From NCBI GenBank assembly GCA_034440175.1, contig JAWXBO010000170.1, forward strand, positions 1-54,897: DNA of 54,897 nt. Reading direction: 5' to 3'. A model generated the notes under the pieces. The model was not told the origin of the DNA. It saw nothing but the letters and a program-made list of their open reading frames with translations, and made no database searches. The stretch comes from SZUA-430 sp034440175. Its GTDB lineage: Bacteria; Pseudomonadota; Alphaproteobacteria; Micropepsales; Micropepsaceae. Shown here piece by piece: positions 9,509 through 19,491 of the stretch. The stretch's first letter is position 1; each line of letters begins with the position of its first letter. Made by a program: the position numbers and the translations under genes.

Positions 9509-11010
9509 GGCGCCACTCCCGCGCCGGCATCAGCGGTACTGCGCTTGCCTTCGATGTTGTCGATCGTTGCCTGCACCGCCGGTCCCGTCATGTCAAAAAT
9601 GGGTTTGGGATAAATTCCGAAATAAAGCGTCGCCACGGCCAGCGGGATGATTACCACTTTTTCGCGCAGATTCATGTCCTTGATGCTCATCAGAGACTGC
9701 TTGTCCATCTCACCGAAAATGACCCGGCGGTACAGCCACAACGCATAACAGGCGCTCAAGATTACGCCCGTAGTTGCCAGCAGAGCGACCAGACTATTGG
9801 CCTTGTAAGCTCCGACAAGCGCCAGGAACTCGCCCACGAAACCACTCGTGCCCGGCAACCCGACATTTGCCATCGTGAACAGCATGAACAGCGCAGCGTA
9901 AACCGGCATACGGTTCACCAACCCGCCATAGGCCTTGATCTCGCGCGTGTGCATGCGGTCGTAGATGACGCCGACACACAGAAAAAGCGCGCCGGACACA
10001 AAGCCGTGGCTGATCATCTGCACCATCGCCCCGTCAATACCCTGCCGGTTGAGCGCAAACAAACCCATCGTCACAAAGCCCATATGCGCCACCGACGAAT
10101 AGGCGATGAGCTTTTTGATGTCTTCCTGCATCAGGGCGACAAGCGACGTGTAGATGATCGCAACTATCGACAGCGCAAACATCATCGGCGCAAAGTCTAC
10201 CGACGCGTCCGGAAACATCGGCAGCGAGAACCGGATGAACCCGTAACCTCCCATCTTCAACAGAATGCCGGCCAATATGACCGACCCTGCCGTTGGCGCT
10301 TCCACATGCGCATCCGGCAACCATGTATGTACCGGCCACATCGGCATTTTCACGGCAAACGAAGCAAAGAAAGCGAGGAACAGCCAAGTCTGCATTTCGG
10401 GTGCGAAATTGTAGGCCAGCAACGATGGAATGTCGGTCGTTCCCGCCGTCACATACATCGCCATGATGGCAATCAGCATCAAAACCGAACCAAGCAGCGT
10501 ATAGAGAAAGAACTTGAACGAGGCATAAACGCGACGCGCGCCGCCCCACACCCCGATGATCAGGAACATCGGAATAAGGCCGCCTTCGAAGAACAGATAG
10601 AACAACACCAGGTCCAGTGACACGAACACGCCCGTCATCAACGTCTCGAGCAGCAAAAACGCGATCATGTATTCCTTTACGCGCGTCTCTATCGATGTCC
10701 AGCTCGCCAGAATGCACAGGGGCATCAGAAACGCCGTCAGGATCACGAACGGCAACGAGATCCCATCGACGCCCAAATGGTATCGGATCGTGCCACCCAG
10801 CCAGGCGTAGTTTTCATCGAACTGAAAACCCGAAAATGAGGGATCAAATTGCGCCCACGCAACCAGCGTCAACCCAAACGTGACCAACGTCGCGAACAGG
10901 GAAATCTGCCGCGCCAGCATGTCGCCTGCTTTGCCTTCCTGCGTCATCAGCAGGATCAACAGCACACCCAGAACCGGCATAAACGTTATGAGCGAGAGAA
11001 GGAAACTCAT
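9505..11010 (-). CDS. nuoM: NADH-quinone oxidoreductase subunit M
   Basis: A 501-residue antiporter-like membrane subunit of complex I. The proton-channel motifs 'FFEGGLIPMF' (with the key Glu) and 'MPMWPVHTWLPDAHVEAPT' are present. It overlaps nuoL and nuoN by 4 bp each, so the three antiporter-like subunits are translationally coupled. Confidence 0.96.
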   Translation of the reverse strand: MSFLLSLITFMPVLGVLLILLMTQEGKAGDMLARQISLFATLVTFGLTLVAWAQFDPSFSGFQFDENYAWLGGTIRYHLGVDGISLPFVILTAFLMPLCILASWTSIETRVKEYMIAFLLLETLMTGVFVSLDLVLFYLFFEGGLIPMFLIIGVWGGARRVYASFKFFLYTLLGSVLMLIAIMAMYVTAGTTDIPSLLAYNFAPEMQTWLFLAFFASFAVKMPMWPVHTWLPDAHVEAPTAGSVILAGILLKMGGYGFIRFSLPMFPDASVDFAPMMFALSIVAIIYTSLVALMQEDIKKLIAYSSVAHMGFVTMGLFALNRQGIDGAMVQMISHGFVSGALFLCVGVIYDRMHTREIKAYGGLVNRMPVYAALFMLFTMANVGLPGTSGFVGEFLALVGAYKANSLVALLATTGVILSACYALWLYRRVIFGEMDKQSLMSIKDMNLREKVVIIPLAVATLYFGIYPKPIFDMTGPAVQATIDNIEGKRSTADAGAGVAP

Positions 11011-12965
11011 TGCCCTCCCCCCGCCATGAACCAGCTGGCAAACAAGGCCACACCAATCAGCATCGCAAAGGCATAGTGATAAACGTAACCGGTTTGCAGG
11101 CGAACCACCTGCTTGGTCCAGTCAACAATGCCCGCTGAAATACCATCCGGCCCAAAGCCGTCGATAATTGTCCCGTCACCGACTTTCCAGAGCTTGTATC
11201 CCAGCCATTTCGCAGGGCGTACAAATAGAAAGTCGTAGAGCTCGTCGAAATACCACTTGTTGTAGAGGAACAGATAAAGCGGACCCCGCTTCGCCGCCAT
11301 CAGTGCCGGCCATTCCGGATGATCAATATAAAAGAACCACGCCGTCGCAAAGCCGATGAGCATCACCGCCGCCGGCGCAAAGATAACCCAATCCGGCACG
11401 TGATGGCGCGCCTCGAGCGCTGTGTGTTCATGCACATTGACAATCGCCCCGCGCCAGAACTCAGCCTGATCGTGCCCGATGAACTGGCCTTCGAACATCA
11501 GACCCGCCAGCACCGCACCTGCCGCAAGCACCACCAACGGAATCAACATGACCGGCGGTGAATCATGAATATTCTCCAGAGTGTGCGGATCGCCCCGATA
11601 TTTGCCGTGGAAGGTCATGAACACCAGGCGCCACGAATAAAATGACGTCATCCCGGCCGCTAAAATTCCCATCGCGAACGCATAGGATCCCACACCGGAG
11701 TGGGCTGCAAACGCGCTCTCGATGATCGCGTCTTTCGACCAAAACCCAGCCAGGAAAGGAAATCCGGTCAATGCCAGAGTACCGATCAACATCAGCATGT
11801 AGGTGTAAGGTATCATCTTGCTGACCCCGCCCATCCGGCGCATGTCCTGTTCGTCTTTCAGCGCGTGGATGACCGACCCCGCCCCCAAAAACAGCAGCGC
11901 CTTGAAGAAAGCATGCGTGAACAGATGAAACATCGCCGCCTGATAGGCGCCGACACCTGCTGCAAAGAACATGTAACCCAGCTGCGAACACGTCGAATAG
12001 GCGATCACGCGCTTGATGTCATTTTGAAACAGCCCGACAGTCGCGGCAAAAAACGCCGTCGTCGCGCCAACCACCGTCACCACTTCAAGCGCTGTTGGCG
12101 CCAACTCGAACAGCGGCGAGCAACGGCAAACCAGAAACACACCCGCCGTCACCATCGTCGCCGCATGGATCAGCGCCGAAACAGGAGTTGGCCCTTCCAT
12201 TGCGTCCGACAGCCACGTGTGCAGCATGAATTGCGCTGACTTGCCCATCGCGCCCATGAACAACAGCAGACAGATGGTGGTTAGAATGTCGACGTCATAG
12301 CCCACGAAATTGAAGGTCTTGCCCGCAAACCCTTTGGCCGCCTGGAACACACCAGGTGCCGCCTCACTGCCGAAATCGAGCGTTCCAAAAACAAAGAAGA
12401 TCGCCATGATCCCAAGCGCGAAACCAAAATCTCCAACGCGGTTGACGACAAACGCCTTGATCGCCGCCGCATTGGCCGACGGCTTTTTGTACCAAAACCC
12501 GATCAGCAAATAGGAACAGAGCCCCACACCTTCCCAGCCAAAGAACAGCTGAACGAAATTGTCCGAGGTCACCAGCGCCAGCATCGCAAAAGTGAAAAGC
12601 GACAAAAAGGCGAAAAAACGCGGCCGATGCTCATCGTGGTGCATGTAACCGATGGAATAGACATGCACGAGCGAAGACACACCCGTCACCACCACCAACA
12701 TCACCGCCGTCAAAGCATCTATCCTGATCGCCCAATCAACCTGCAAGGTGCCCGAATCGAGAAACGGCAACAACGTGATCAGTTCAGGCTTGCCCGCTTC
12801 GATCCGCGGCAGATCAAACAGAAACGCACCCACAGACAGCAGCGCGGAAATACAGAGCAAAATGGTCGACGTATACTCAGCCGCATGCTCACCCAGCCGC
12901 TTGCCCATCAAGCCCGCAAGAATGGCACCAAAAAGCGGCAAAAGAAGAATGGCCTGGTAGATCAC
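11007..12965 (-). CDS. nuoL: NADH-quinone oxidoreductase subunit L
   Basis: A 652-residue distal antiporter-like subunit of complex I. 'FFGWEGVGLCSYLLIGFWY' and 'FMLHTWLSDAMEGPTPVSA' mark the proton channel. The extended C-terminus supplies the long lateral helix that runs along the membrane arm, and the length is normal for NuoL. It starts 8 bp after nuoK. Confidence 0.96.
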   Translation of the reverse strand: MIYQAILLLPLFGAILAGLMGKRLGEHAAEYTSTILLCISALLSVGAFLFDLPRIEAGKPELITLLPFLDSGTLQVDWAIRIDALTAVMLVVVTGVSSLVHVYSIGYMHHDEHRPRFFAFLSLFTFAMLALVTSDNFVQLFFGWEGVGLCSYLLIGFWYKKPSANAAAIKAFVVNRVGDFGFALGIMAIFFVFGTLDFGSEAAPGVFQAAKGFAGKTFNFVGYDVDILTTICLLLFMGAMGKSAQFMLHTWLSDAMEGPTPVSALIHAATMVTAGVFLVCRCSPLFELAPTALEVVTVVGATTAFFAATVGLFQNDIKRVIAYSTCSQLGYMFFAAGVGAYQAAMFHLFTHAFFKALLFLGAGSVIHALKDEQDMRRMGGVSKMIPYTYMLMLIGTLALTGFPFLAGFWSKDAIIESAFAAHSGVGSYAFAMGILAAGMTSFYSWRLVFMTFHGKYRGDPHTLENIHDSPPVMLIPLVVLAAGAVLAGLMFEGQFIGHDQAEFWRGAIVNVHEHTALEARHHVPDWVIFAPAAVMLIGFATAWFFYIDHPEWPALMAAKRGPLYLFLYNKWYFDELYDFLFVRPAKWLGYKLWKVGDGTIIDGFGPDGISAGIVDWTKQVVRLQTGYVYHYAFAMLIGVALFASWFMAGGGQ

Positions 12966-12973
12966 TTTGCCGC

Positions 12974-13285
12974 CTACCCCTTCATGATGTTGACGTCTTC
13001 AACCGCAATCGTGCCCCGATTGCGGAAATAGACGACGAGAATGGCAAGACCGATCGCGGCCTCAGCTGCAGCGACGGTCAGCACCAGCAGTGCAAACACC
13101 TGGCCTGTGAGGTCATGCAGGAATGATGAGAACGCCACCAGATTGATATTGACCGACAGCAAAATCAATTCGATCGACATTAGGATGATGATGATGTTCT
13201 TGCGATTGATGAAAATGCCGAAAATGCCGATCGTAAACAGCGCCGCTGCCACCGTCAGATAGTGCTCAATTCCGATCGCAGCCAT
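12974..13285 (-). CDS. nuoK: NADH-quinone oxidoreductase subunit K
   Basis: A 103-residue protein with three transmembrane helices. It carries the conserved membrane glutamates in 'ILMSIELILLSVN' and 'AAAEAAIGLAI', needed for proton translocation. Its ATG overlaps the nuoJ stop as TAATG. Confidence 0.95.
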   Translation of the reverse strand: MAAIGIEHYLTVAAALFTIGIFGIFINRKNIIIILMSIELILLSVNINLVAFSSFLHDLTGQVFALLVLTVAAAEAAIGLAILVVYFRNRGTIAVEDVNIMKG

Positions 13286-13893
13286 TACAAACCCTCTCCT
13301 GGCCGGACCTTGCGCAGCTCAACCGCTTGCGCCCGCGTCCGCCCGACTTGCGCCGAGGCACTTTGGCGTTTGACGCCCTCGCGTTGGCGCAAAGTCAGGA
13401 CAATGGCCCCGATCATGGCAACCAGCAAAATCATGCCCGCACCCTGAAACACGTAAACATAGTCGGTGTAGATGATGTGCCCCAGCGCTTCGGTGTTGGT
13501 CACGCCCGTGGGTGTCGGGTGCTGGGCGACAGTCTGCGCACTTGGCATAACAATCCAGCCCGCGCCAACGGCCGCCAACTCGCCAAAGAACACGACGCAA
13601 ATGATGATCCCCATGGGCGCGTATTGCAGAAAACCCTGCCTCAACTCCGTGAAATCGATGTCGAGCATCATCACCACAAACAGGAACAGCACGGCCACGG
13701 CGCCCACATAGACAACGACAAGCACCATCGCCAAAAACTCGGCGCCCAGCAGCACAAACAACGCTGCCGCGTTGAAAAACGACAGGATCAGAAACAGCAC
13801 CGAGTGCACCGGGTTGCGCGCGCTCACAACCAACAGCGCCGATAAAATCAGCACCGTCGCAAAAACATAAAAGGCGATTGTCGCCACCAGCAC
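13285..13893 (-). CDS. nuoJ: NADH-quinone oxidoreductase subunit J
   Basis: A 202-residue membrane subunit of complex I with about five helices. 'VYVGAVAVLFLFVVMMLD' is the typical NuoJ helix. Translation seems to start at a GTG (13893) with AAGGAC upstream; no ATG is suitably placed. The C-terminus is a polar tail. Confidence 0.93.
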   Translation of the reverse strand: MLVATIAFYVFATVLILSALLVVSARNPVHSVLFLILSFFNAAALFVLLGAEFLAMVLVVVYVGAVAVLFLFVVMMLDIDFTELRQGFLQYAPMGIIICVVFFGELAAVGAGWIVMPSAQTVAQHPTPTGVTNTEALGHIIYTDYVYVFQGAGMILLVAMIGAIVLTLRQREGVKRQSASAQVGRTRAQAVELRKVRPGEGL

Positions 13894-13919
13894 GTCAGTT
13901 CGTCCTTTCGAATGCGCCT

Positions 13920-14399
13920 CTAACGGTAGGGCGCGTCCAGTTCCAGATTCTTGGCAATCTCACGTTCCCACCGGTCACCGTTCGCCAGCAGCTTAGCCTT
14001 GTCGTAGAGCAGTTCTTCGCGTGTTTCCGTTGCGAACTCGAAGTTAGGTCCCTCAACGATAGCGTCCACCGGACACGCCTCCTGGCATAACCCGCAATAG
14101 ATGCACTTCACCATGTCAATGTCGTAACGCGTCGTGCGGCGTGAGCCGTCATCGCGCGGCTCCGCTTCGATGGTGATCGCCTGGGCCGGGCATACTGCTT
14201 CGCACAATTTGCAGGCGATGCAGCGCTCTTCACCGTTGGCATAGCGGCGCAAGGCATGCTCGCCACGAAAACGCGGGCTGAGCGGGCCCTTCTCGAACGG
14301 ATAGTTGAGCGTGAGCTTTGGCCGGAACAAGTACTTCGTCGCCAGCCAGAAGCCGGAGAGAAAATCGACCATGAAGAACATTCTGAACAGACGGGTCAT
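13920..14399 (-). CDS. nuoI: NADH-quinone oxidoreductase subunit I
   Basis: A 159-residue peripheral iron-sulfur subunit. It has two 4Fe-4S motifs, 'CIACKLCEAVCP' and 'CIYCGLCQEACP', which bind clusters N6a and N6b near the quinone site. The ATG at 14399 ('MTRLFRMFFMVD') fits family starts. An open frame up to 14489 would overlap nuoH and is not used. Confidence 0.95.
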   Translation of the reverse strand: MTRLFRMFFMVDFLSGFWLATKYLFRPKLTLNYPFEKGPLSPRFRGEHALRRYANGEERCIACKLCEAVCPAQAITIEAEPRDDGSRRTTRYDIDMVKCIYCGLCQEACPVDAIVEGPNFEFATETREELLYDKAKLLANGDRWEREIAKNLELDAPYR

Positions 14400-14407
14400 A
14401 GCGGATC

Positions 14408-15454
14408 TCAAGGCAACTTGTCGAAGGCAAGCAGATACCCCGCCGTCACCACGACCCAGACAAGCGATAGGGGAAGAAAAAACTTCCACCCAATCCGCAT
14501 CAACTGATCATAGCGATAGCGCGGCACGATGGCCTTCACCATCGCAAACAGAAAGAAAATCGCCCAGATCTTGATGATGAACCAGACAACGCCGGGCAGA
14601 TACGTGAACGGTGCAATCTCAAAGGGCGCATGCCATCCGCCGAGGAAAAAGATGGTCATCATCGCGCACATCAGCACGATGCTCACATACTCTGACAGCA
14701 TGAACAGCAGATAGGGTGTCGACGAATACTCGACCATGAAACCGGCGACGAGTTCGGACGCGGCCTCCGGCAGATCGAACGGCGGGCGATTGGTTTCGGC
14801 AAGGGCGGAAATGAAAAAAACAACGGCCATCGGAAACAGGTGGCCGAACAGATACCAGTGCTGCAGTCCACCTTCCTGAGCGGCCACAATTTTCGATAGA
14901 TTTAGCGACCCCGCCGTCAACAGCACGGTGATGATCACGAACCCGATCGACACCTCATACGACACCATCTGCGCTGCTGAGCGAAGCGCACCCAGGAACG
15001 GATATTTGGAGTTCGATGCCCAACCGCCCATAATGATGCCGTAAACGCCCAGCGACGACACTGCGAAAATATAGAGTACGCCGACATTGATATCGGCAAA
15101 CACCCAGTGCTCCGCCACCGGCACAACGGCCCAGGCGCCAAGTGCCAAAGTCGTCGTAATCAACGGTGCCAGCAGAAACACGCCCTTGTTCGCACCGGAA
15201 GGAATGACTAACTCCTTGAAGACAAACTTGAACAAATCTGCGAACGACTGCAGCAATCCATAAGGACCCACGACATTGGGGCCCCGGCGAAGATGCACCG
15301 CCGCCCACACCTTCCTGTCGAACAGCAAAATGAACGCGATCATGATCAACAGCAGGACGATGAACATCAGCATCATCGCCATCAGACCTACCACGTCCAG
15401 AACCACGTGGTTCGCCCAGTAGAAATCGTGGAACCAGGTTTGAACTCCTGCCAT
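14408..15454 (-). CDS. nuoH: NADH-quinone oxidoreductase subunit H
   Basis: A 348-residue membrane subunit that forms the quinone chamber and links the peripheral and membrane arms. 'RRGPNVVGPYGLLQ' and 'ALAETNRPPFDLPEAASEL' are the two classic NuoH signatures. The ATG at 15454 ('MAGVQTWFHDF') lies 4 bp after the nuoG stop. The in-frame extension to 15502 overlaps nuoG and is rejected. Confidence 0.95.
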   Translation of the reverse strand: MAGVQTWFHDFYWANHVVLDVVGLMAMMLMFIVLLLIMIAFILLFDRKVWAAVHLRRGPNVVGPYGLLQSFADLFKFVFKELVIPSGANKGVFLLAPLITTTLALGAWAVVPVAEHWVFADINVGVLYIFAVSSLGVYGIIMGGWASNSKYPFLGALRSAAQMVSYEVSIGFVIITVLLTAGSLNLSKIVAAQEGGLQHWYLFGHLFPMAVVFFISALAETNRPPFDLPEAASELVAGFMVEYSSTPYLLFMLSEYVSIVLMCAMMTIFFLGGWHAPFEIAPFTYLPGVVWFIIKIWAIFFLFAMVKAIVPRYRYDQLMRIGWKFFLPLSLVWVVVTAGYLLAFDKLP

Positions 15455-15458
15455 CGCC

Positions 15459-17573
15459 CTACTCCGCCGCCGCCGCAAGGCGCGGCTTGACGAACAGCGC
15501 ACTGCACTCGGCCATCACCTGGCTCGCGCGCGCGATCGGGTTCGTCAGATAGAAGTCCTTCACCCCATACTCGAACGGCGCGTTGGCAATAGTGCCTGCG
15601 ATACCGATACTGGCCCAGACCGGCGCGTCAGCCCCCGGACAGGTTGGTGCGCGATCAAGCGCCGTCCAGGACGGTGCATCGTTGAGCATGGCCTGGCGCA
15701 ACGCATTGAGATCGTCATAGGGCAATTTCTTGCCAACGACATCCGACAGCGCCCGCAGAATGGTCCAGTCCTCACGCGCCTCGCCCGGTGGAAAATTCGC
15801 ACGCTTTGAAAGCTGCACGCGCCCTTCAGTGTTAACATATGTTCCGTGCTGCTCGGTGTAAGTGGCGCCCGGCAAAACAAGATCAGCGCGGTGGGCGCCC
15901 GCGTCGCCGTGGGTTCCTTGATAGACGACAAAAGCCTTGCCCAGACGATTCATATCAATCTCGTCGGCGCCCAGCAGATAGATAAAATCCATCTCGCCGC
16001 GTGAAGCCGCGTCCAGAATAGCGACTGTGTCTTTGCCGCCTTTGTGCGGTACAAAACCTACGTCCAGCGCACCCACACGCGCGGCTGCCGTGTGCAAAAC
16101 GTTAAAGCCGTTCCAGCCACCATCGCCTGCAGGCCCAATCATACCGCTATTGCGCGCGATCTGCGCGCATGCGGCCAGTATCGCGGCGCCATCAGGCCGC
16201 GTCAGCGCCCCTTGGCCCAGAATAAGCATCGGATTCTTGGCGTTTCTTAAAACATCAAAAGCGCTGTGTTTACCCGCCGCAATATCAGCCAGGTCTGCAG
16301 GATTGTTATCAAGTTCGGTCACCCGGTAGGTCAGATCAACCAGCGGCCCCATACGCATGATCTTCAGGTCATTGCGCAACCAGGCCTTGCGAATCCGTGC
16401 ATTGATGATCGGTGCTTCCCAGCGCGGGTTGCTTCCCACCAGCAGCAACGCGTCGGCGGTCTCGATCCCGGCGATTGTCGTATTGAACAAATAACCTTGC
16501 CGTGGACCATGACCAAGCTTCGCACCATCCTGGCGGCAATCAAGACTGGCCACGCCAAGCGACACCATCAAGTCCTTAAGCGCCTTGACCGCTTCGGTGC
16601 TGACCAAATCACCAACAAGGGCTGCCATCCGCTCCGGCCGCACCGTACGAAAGCGATCCGCTATCACGGCAAGCGCTTCGTACCAAGTCGCTGGCTGCAA
16701 CTTTCCGCCTTTGCGAATATATGGCGTGTCCAGCCGCTGACGCCGCAGCCCATCCCAGACAAAGCGTGTCTTGTCCGATATCCACTCCTCGTTGACCTCT
16801 TCGTTGACCCGCGGCAGAAACCGCATGACTTCGCGCCCACGCGTATCGACGCGGATTGCAGAGCCCACCGCGTCCATCACATCGATGGAGTCGGTCTTGG
16901 TCAGTTCCCACGGCCGCGCATTGAACTTGTAGGGCTTCGACGTCAACGCGCCGACCGGACACAGATCAATCACGTTCCCCGACAGCTCCGAGGACAGGGC
17001 CTTCTCAAGATAGGTGGTAATTTCCATGTCTTCACCGCGCCCGGTGGCGCCGATGTCGTCGACGCCCGCGACCTCGGCCGCGAAGCGAACGCAGCGGGTG
17101 CAATGGATGCAGCGGTTCATGCTCGTGTTGATCAAGGGCCCCATGTATTTGTCGGTTACAGCCCGCTTGTTCTCATCATAGCGATTGAAGTTGGCGTGCC
17201 CATACGCCATCGCCTGATCCTGCAAATCGCACTCCCCACCCTGGTCACAAATCGGACAGTCCAGCGGGTGATTGATCAGCAGGAACTCCATCACCCCTTC
17301 GCGCGCCTTTTTCACCATCGGCGAAGCTGTATTGATGACGGGCGGCTCACCGTTTGGACCCGGCCGGCAATCACGAACACCCCACGCGCAAGACGCAACC
17401 GGCTTCGGCGACCCCTTCAGCTCGACCAGACACATGCGGCAATTGCCGGCAATCGACAGGCGCTCGTGATAACAAAACCGCGGAATCTCAGCGCCCGCCG
17501 CTTCACATGCCTGCAGCAACGTGAAGTCGGGCGGAACCTCAATCTCTTTTCCATCGACGATGAGTTTGGTCAT
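15459..17573 (-). CDS. nuoG: NADH-quinone oxidoreductase subunit G
   Basis: A 704-residue subunit carrying several iron-sulfur clusters. The N-terminal 2Fe-2S ferredoxin domain has 'CYHERLSIAGNCRMC'. 'CPICDQGGECDL' and 'CIHCTRCVRF' follow. The C-terminal two-thirds is a molybdopterin-oxidoreductase-like fold without catalytic use. It conducts electrons from NuoE/F toward NuoB. The start lies 4 bp after the nuoF stop. Confidence 0.95.
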   Translation of the reverse strand: MTKLIVDGKEIEVPPDFTLLQACEAAGAEIPRFCYHERLSIAGNCRMCLVELKGSPKPVASCAWGVRDCRPGPNGEPPVINTASPMVKKAREGVMEFLLINHPLDCPICDQGGECDLQDQAMAYGHANFNRYDENKRAVTDKYMGPLINTSMNRCIHCTRCVRFAAEVAGVDDIGATGRGEDMEITTYLEKALSSELSGNVIDLCPVGALTSKPYKFNARPWELTKTDSIDVMDAVGSAIRVDTRGREVMRFLPRVNEEVNEEWISDKTRFVWDGLRRQRLDTPYIRKGGKLQPATWYEALAVIADRFRTVRPERMAALVGDLVSTEAVKALKDLMVSLGVASLDCRQDGAKLGHGPRQGYLFNTTIAGIETADALLLVGSNPRWEAPIINARIRKAWLRNDLKIMRMGPLVDLTYRVTELDNNPADLADIAAGKHSAFDVLRNAKNPMLILGQGALTRPDGAAILAACAQIARNSGMIGPAGDGGWNGFNVLHTAAARVGALDVGFVPHKGGKDTVAILDAASRGEMDFIYLLGADEIDMNRLGKAFVVYQGTHGDAGAHRADLVLPGATYTEQHGTYVNTEGRVQLSKRANFPPGEAREDWTILRALSDVVGKKLPYDDLNALRQAMLNDAPSWTALDRAPTCPGADAPVWASIGIAGTIANAPFEYGVKDFYLTNPIARASQVMAECSALFVKPRLAAAAE

Positions 17574-17577
17574 GACC

Positions 17578-18873
17578 TCACTCCGCCGCGATCAGCGCGG
17601 ACTTGCCCGCGCGCTTGGCGTTGATACGCCGCTCCACCTCTGGCCGGAAGTGGCGCAACAATCCTTGAATGGGCCACGCGGCCGCATCGCCGAGTGCACA
17701 AATTGTGTGACCCTCGACCTGGTAGGTGACTTCCAGCAACAAATCGATTTCCTTTGGCTCGGCGTCGCCCGTAACCAGACGCTCCATCACCCGCCACATC
17801 CAGCCCGTACCCTCACGGCAAGGCGTGCACTGGCCGCAGGATTCGTGCTTGTAGAACCGCGCCAGTCGCGCGATCGCCCTAACAACATCGCACGATCGAT
17901 CCATCACGATCACTGCCGCCGTTCCCAAACCCGACTTCACGTCGCGCAAACTGTCGAAATCCATCAGTACTGTGTCGCAAGTGACCTTGGGCAACAGCGG
18001 CACCGATGAGCCGCCCGGAATGATCGCAAGCAAATTATCCCAACCGCCGCGCACCCCGCCCGCATGACGCTCGATCAATTCGCGCAGAGGAATACCCATT
18101 TCCTCTTCAACGTTGCACGGTTTGTTCACGTGCCCTGATATGCAAAAAACTTTTGTACCAGTATTGTTGGGACGTCCAAGCGCCGAGAACCATCCAGCTC
18201 CGCGTCTCAGAATTTCAGGCGCAACCGCAATGGACTCGACATTGTTGACCGTCGTCGGGCATCCATAGAGCCCGACATTGGCCGGGAACGGCGGCTTCAA
18301 CCGCGGCATACCCTTCTTGCCTTCAAGGCTTTCAAGCAGCGCCGTTTCTTCGCCGCAAATATAGGCGCCGGCGCCGTGATGCACATAACAATCGAAGTCC
18401 CACCCGGACCCGGCAGCATTCTTCCCGAACAGCCCCGCGTCGTAGCACTCCTGAATGGCCGCATCCAGGCGCTGATACTCACGCCGGAACTCCCCGCGCA
18501 CATAAATGTAACACGCATGTGCGCCCATCGCGAACGATGCGAGCAAACAGCCCTCGAGCAAAGTATGCGGATCGTGCCGCATGATGTCCCTGTCTTTGCA
18601 CGTGCCAGGTTCGGACTCGTCCGCATTGACGACCAGATAGGACGGGCGACCATCTGAAACCTTTGGCATGAACGACCACTTCAGCCCCGTAGGAAAGCCC
18701 GCACCGCCACGCCCGCGCAATCCCGAGGTCTTCATTTCGTTGATGATCCAGTCGCGTCCCTTTTCGATCAGCGCCTTGGTCCCATCCCAATTGCCACGCT
18801 TGCGCGCACCGGCCAGCCGCCAATCATGCACGCCATACAGGTTTGTAAAGATGCGATCCTTATCGGCGAGCAT
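17578..18873 (-). CDS. nuoF: NADH-quinone oxidoreductase subunit F
   Basis: A 431-residue NADH-oxidising subunit. It has the Gly-rich NADH/FMN site 'GLRGRGGAGFPTG' and the N3 4Fe-4S cysteines in 'ESCGQCTPCREG'. The ATG at 18873 ('MLADKDRIF') is chosen. An in-frame GTG at 18885, next to the nuoE stop, is the alternative. Confidence 0.95.
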   Translation of the reverse strand: MLADKDRIFTNLYGVHDWRLAGARKRGNWDGTKALIEKGRDWIINEMKTSGLRGRGGAGFPTGLKWSFMPKVSDGRPSYLVVNADESEPGTCKDRDIMRHDPHTLLEGCLLASFAMGAHACYIYVRGEFRREYQRLDAAIQECYDAGLFGKNAAGSGWDFDCYVHHGAGAYICGEETALLESLEGKKGMPRLKPPFPANVGLYGCPTTVNNVESIAVAPEILRRGAGWFSALGRPNNTGTKVFCISGHVNKPCNVEEEMGIPLRELIERHAGGVRGGWDNLLAIIPGGSSVPLLPKVTCDTVLMDFDSLRDVKSGLGTAAVIVMDRSCDVVRAIARLARFYKHESCGQCTPCREGTGWMWRVMERLVTGDAEPKEIDLLLEVTYQVEGHTICALGDAAAWPIQGLLRHFRPEVERRINAKRAGKSALIAAE

Positions 18874-18885
18874 ATGAAACACCAC

Positions 18886-19491
18886 TCATGACTTCACATC
18901 CAATAACGTCATCGGCCCACCCTCGGGAGCCGAATTCTGCCGTCCAATCTGCGAGCCAGGCTTGACCGGACGGCCAGCACGCAGATCGTTGATCATTCCT
19001 TCCATGCGCGCGCCATCCAGATCTTCATAGAAATCGTCGCCGATCTGAACCACCGGTGCATTCACGCAAGCGCCCAGGCACTCAACTTCCATCCATGACA
19101 GCTTCCCGTCATCCGAAACGGTTTCGGCGTGCGCATGAATGTGTTTCTTGCACGCGGCCACAACCGCCTCCGACCCGCGCAGCCAGCACGGGGTGGTCGT
19201 ACACACCTGGATCAGATGTTTGCCAACCGGCTTGAGGTTGAACATCGTATAGAACGTCGCGATTTCCAGCACGCGGATAGGCGACAGACCCAACATCCCG
19301 CCGATCACGCGCATCATCGGTTCTGTGACATGTCCGCCATTCTGTTCCTGTGCGCGCCACAACAGCGGCACTATGGCCGAGGCTTGCTTGCCCTCAGGAT
19401 ATTTTTTCATCTGCTTGTGTGCCCACGCCTGATTGTCTGGCGTGAATTCAAAACTAGCAGGCTGATCGGGCGCGAGGCGGCGCAGGCTCAA
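18886..19491 (-). CDS. nuoE: NADH-quinone oxidoreductase subunit E (TTG start)
   Basis: A 201-residue thioredoxin-like subunit with a 2Fe-2S cluster (N1a). The ligands lie in 'CTTTPCWLRG' and 'CLGACVNAPV'. The likely start is the TTG at 19491, giving 'MSLRRLAPDQP'. It overlaps the nuoD stop as TTGA and has GGGAGG 7 bases upstream. The open frame to 19566 only runs into nuoD. The C-terminal ~40 residues are an extension seen in many alphaproteobacterial NuoE proteins. Confidence 0.92.
   Translation of the reverse strand: MSLRRLAPDQPASFEFTPDNQAWAHKQMKKYPEGKQASAIVPLLWRAQEQNGGHVTEPMMRVIGGMLGLSPIRVLEIATFYTMFNLKPVGKHLIQVCTTTPCWLRGSEAVVAACKKHIHAHAETVSDDGKLSWMEVECLGACVNAPVVQIGDDFYEDLDGARMEGMINDLRAGRPVKPGSQIGRQNSAPEGGPMTLLDVKS

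Noticed and set aside
16266..17624. 452-residue frame opposite nuoG
   Set aside because: Antisense shadow of a strongly conserved gene with no recognisable domain.
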